Shown here: piece by piece, positions 6,341 to 7,049 of the stretch
Position numbering within the stretch: the stretch's first letter is position 1
Layout: each line of letters opens with the position of its first letter
DNA from: Treponema sp.
GTDB taxonomy: Bacteria; Spirochaetota; Spirochaetia; Treponematales; Treponemataceae
Assembly: GCA_016296205.1 (NCBI GenBank)
Contig: JAEDJS010000079.1
Coordinates: 1-7,049, forward strand
Direction: 5' to 3'
DNA length: 7,049 nucleotides
Translations under genes and position numbers: made by a program
The notes under the pieces: generated by a model
What the model was told of the DNA's origin: nothing
The model's input: only the letters and a program-made list of their open reading frames with translations
Databases searched by the model: none

Positions 6341-6344
6341 CTCC
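6341..6344 (-). promoter_or_regulatory. Ribosome binding site that fixes the PAS gene start
   Basis: GGAG lies six bases upstream of the ATG at 6334, in the short gap after the LUD stop codon (6353-6351). It favours this start over the in-frame TTG at 6376, which lies inside the LUD gene. Confidence 0.65.
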
Positions 6345-6350
6345 AGAAAA

Positions 6351-6992
6351 TCAATAGCCCAGTTCTTCACCAACAAGAATTACTTTTATTCGCTTTGGAG
6401 TTGCACTGGTTCTTGTTACAACAATATTTGCACAAAGTGAATTATTTACACAATTGCAGCATCTTCCATAAGTTGCACATGGAGTTGTCTGGTTGAGTCT
6501 TACTGCATTTGGTGGTGTTGCACAGTTTCTTACTCGGCGCACTGCATCTTCTTCGCTGGCACAAATTTTATTCATTCCGGCAATAACTATTACCTGCTTT
6601 GGACCGTAAATCAAAAAGCACACACGGTTTCCACGCTTGTCTATATTTACAAGTTCCCCGTCAAGAGTAATTGCATTTGAACTCATCAGAAAAGTATCAG
6701 CATTAATAAGGAGAGCGTTACACTCTTGTGCACCTTCCGGAGTTTTACCCATTTCTTCCCGATTGATTAAATTATGTCCAGCTTCCACAACTTTCTGTTT
6801 AAGCCCCAGTTCATCGATTGTCATTGAACCGCCGTAACCAATTTTTTTTACGCCCTGACCAATCAATTCCATTGCAATTTTATTTGCTTCTTCCTTTGTG
6901 TCGGCGTAAAATGCATCCATGCCTCTAAGCCGCATTTTTTTTATAATAGACTCTGCCTGATTTTTATAAAATGTTTTCTTATACTGATTCAT
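6351..6992 (-). CDS. Stand-alone LUD-domain protein (LutC/YkgG-like, 'lactate utilisation' type)
   Basis: The product is 213 residues from the ATG at 6992-6990 and matches the stand-alone LUD (DUF162) proteins often labelled lactate utilisation protein. Visible family blocks are GYGGSMTIDELGL (52-64), SSNAITLDGELVNIDKRGNRV (104-124), GPKQVIVIAGMNKI (130-143) and the closing RIKVILVGEELGY (201-213). Between them is a cysteine cluster (C157, C172, C178, C179, C181, C187) that could bind a metal or Fe-S cluster; such cysteines recur in this subgroup as I remember it. In B. subtilis LutABC the LUD proteins help oxidise lactate, but no lutA or lutB partner is visible here, so the lactate label should not be relied on. 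An in-frame ATG at 7004 lacks a Shine-Dalgarno, while GGGAGG (7002-6997) serves the ATG at 6992. A small PAS gene follows closely. Confidence 0.9.
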   Translation of the reverse strand: MNQYKKTFYKNQAESIIKKMRLRGMDAFYADTKEEANKIAMELIGQGVKKIGYGGSMTIDELGLKQKVVEAGHNLINREEMGKTPEGAQECNALLINADTFLMSSNAITLDGELVNIDKRGNRVCFLIYGPKQVIVIAGMNKICASEEDAVRRVRNCATPPNAVRLNQTTPCATYGRCCNCVNNSLCANIVVTRTSATPKRIKVILVGEELGY

Positions 6993-6996
6993 TATT

Positions 6997-7002
6997 CCTC
7001 CC
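6997..7002 (-). promoter_or_regulatory. Ribosome binding site that fixes the LUD gene start
   Basis: GGGAGG sits four bases before the ATG at 6992, and the alternative ATG at 7004 would place it inside the coding region. Because the site must be in the mRNA, transcription has to begin near or upstream of 7003, that is, inside or beyond the adjacent hairpin. Confidence 0.65.
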
Positions 7003-7003
7003 A

Positions 7004-7046
7004 TAAAAAGTCAAGAAGATTGTTTCAACAATCGATTGACTTTTTA
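7004..7046. terminator. Long terminator-like inverted repeat directly ahead of the LUD gene
   Basis: Outer arms TAAAAAGTCAA (7004-7014) and TTGACTTTTTA (7036-7046) pair perfectly over 11 bp. A 3x2 internal loop follows, then inner arms GATTGTT (7018-7024) and AACAATC (7027-7033). Each strand ends in a five-base T-run, so it could terminate transcription from either side. On the minus strand the T-run stops three bases before the LUD ribosome binding site. It may end a gene beyond the right edge, act as an attenuator for LUD-PAS, or be a protein-binding dyad. Confidence 0.7.
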
Positions 7047-7049
7047 CGC

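Noticed and set aside
6260..6496. 78-codon plus-strand frame spanning the PAS/LUD junction
   Set aside because: It lies antisense to two well-supported genes and its composition is typical of a shadow frame.
6637..6837. 66-codon plus-strand frame opposite the LUD gene
   Set aside because: Antisense to conserved LUD motifs; no supporting features.
7000..7028. Promoter TTGAAA-17-TATGGG for the LUD gene
   Set aside because: The -10 matches the consensus at only three positions, and transcription would start near 6993, leaving the strong GGGAGG site out of the mRNA.

Overview
The window is AT-rich bacterial DNA, and every gene I can support lies on the minus strand. Reading in the direction of transcription (high to low coordinates) it holds four blocks. 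The grpE-dnaK chaperone pair, the overall base composition and the protein style suggest a host-associated anaerobe. A Treponema-like spirochaete is my best guess, from the GrpE and DnaK wording only; a Firmicute is not excluded.

Block 1 (about 7046-5960): a long terminator-like inverted repeat, then a stand-alone LUD-domain protein and a small single-PAS protein. These two genes are 16 bp apart and probably co-transcribed. The hairpin ends only a few bases before the LUD ribosome binding site.

Block 2 (about 5935-5041): a TrmB-type winged-helix regulator behind a strong sigma-70-like promoter. A perfect 9-7-9 inverted repeat covers the -10 element and most of the spacer. The predicted transcription start falls on or next to the A of the start codon, and there is no Shine-Dalgarno sequence, so the mRNA looks leaderless and the gene probably represses itself.

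Block 3 (4969-948): an ABC-2 exporter made of an ATPase and two permeases (the COG4586/COG4587/COG3694 type), then a MATE-family efflux protein. The gaps are 1 nt of overlap, 3 bp and 30 bp. I see no convincing separate promoter or terminator between regulator and exporter, so these four genes probably form one regulated export operon with the regulator at its head. The substrate cannot be read from the sequence.

Block 4 (about 947-1): a 222-bp intergenic region with a sigma-70-like promoter and some small repeats, then grpE and the first 24 codons of dnaK, which runs off the left edge. No hrcA lies upstream and I found no CIRCE operator.

The most interesting part is the regulator promoter: operator, core promoter and start codon are packed into about 40 bp ahead of a dual (ABC plus MATE) export module. 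I did not find a clearly new class of system. Plus-strand reading frames opposite these genes look like shadows.
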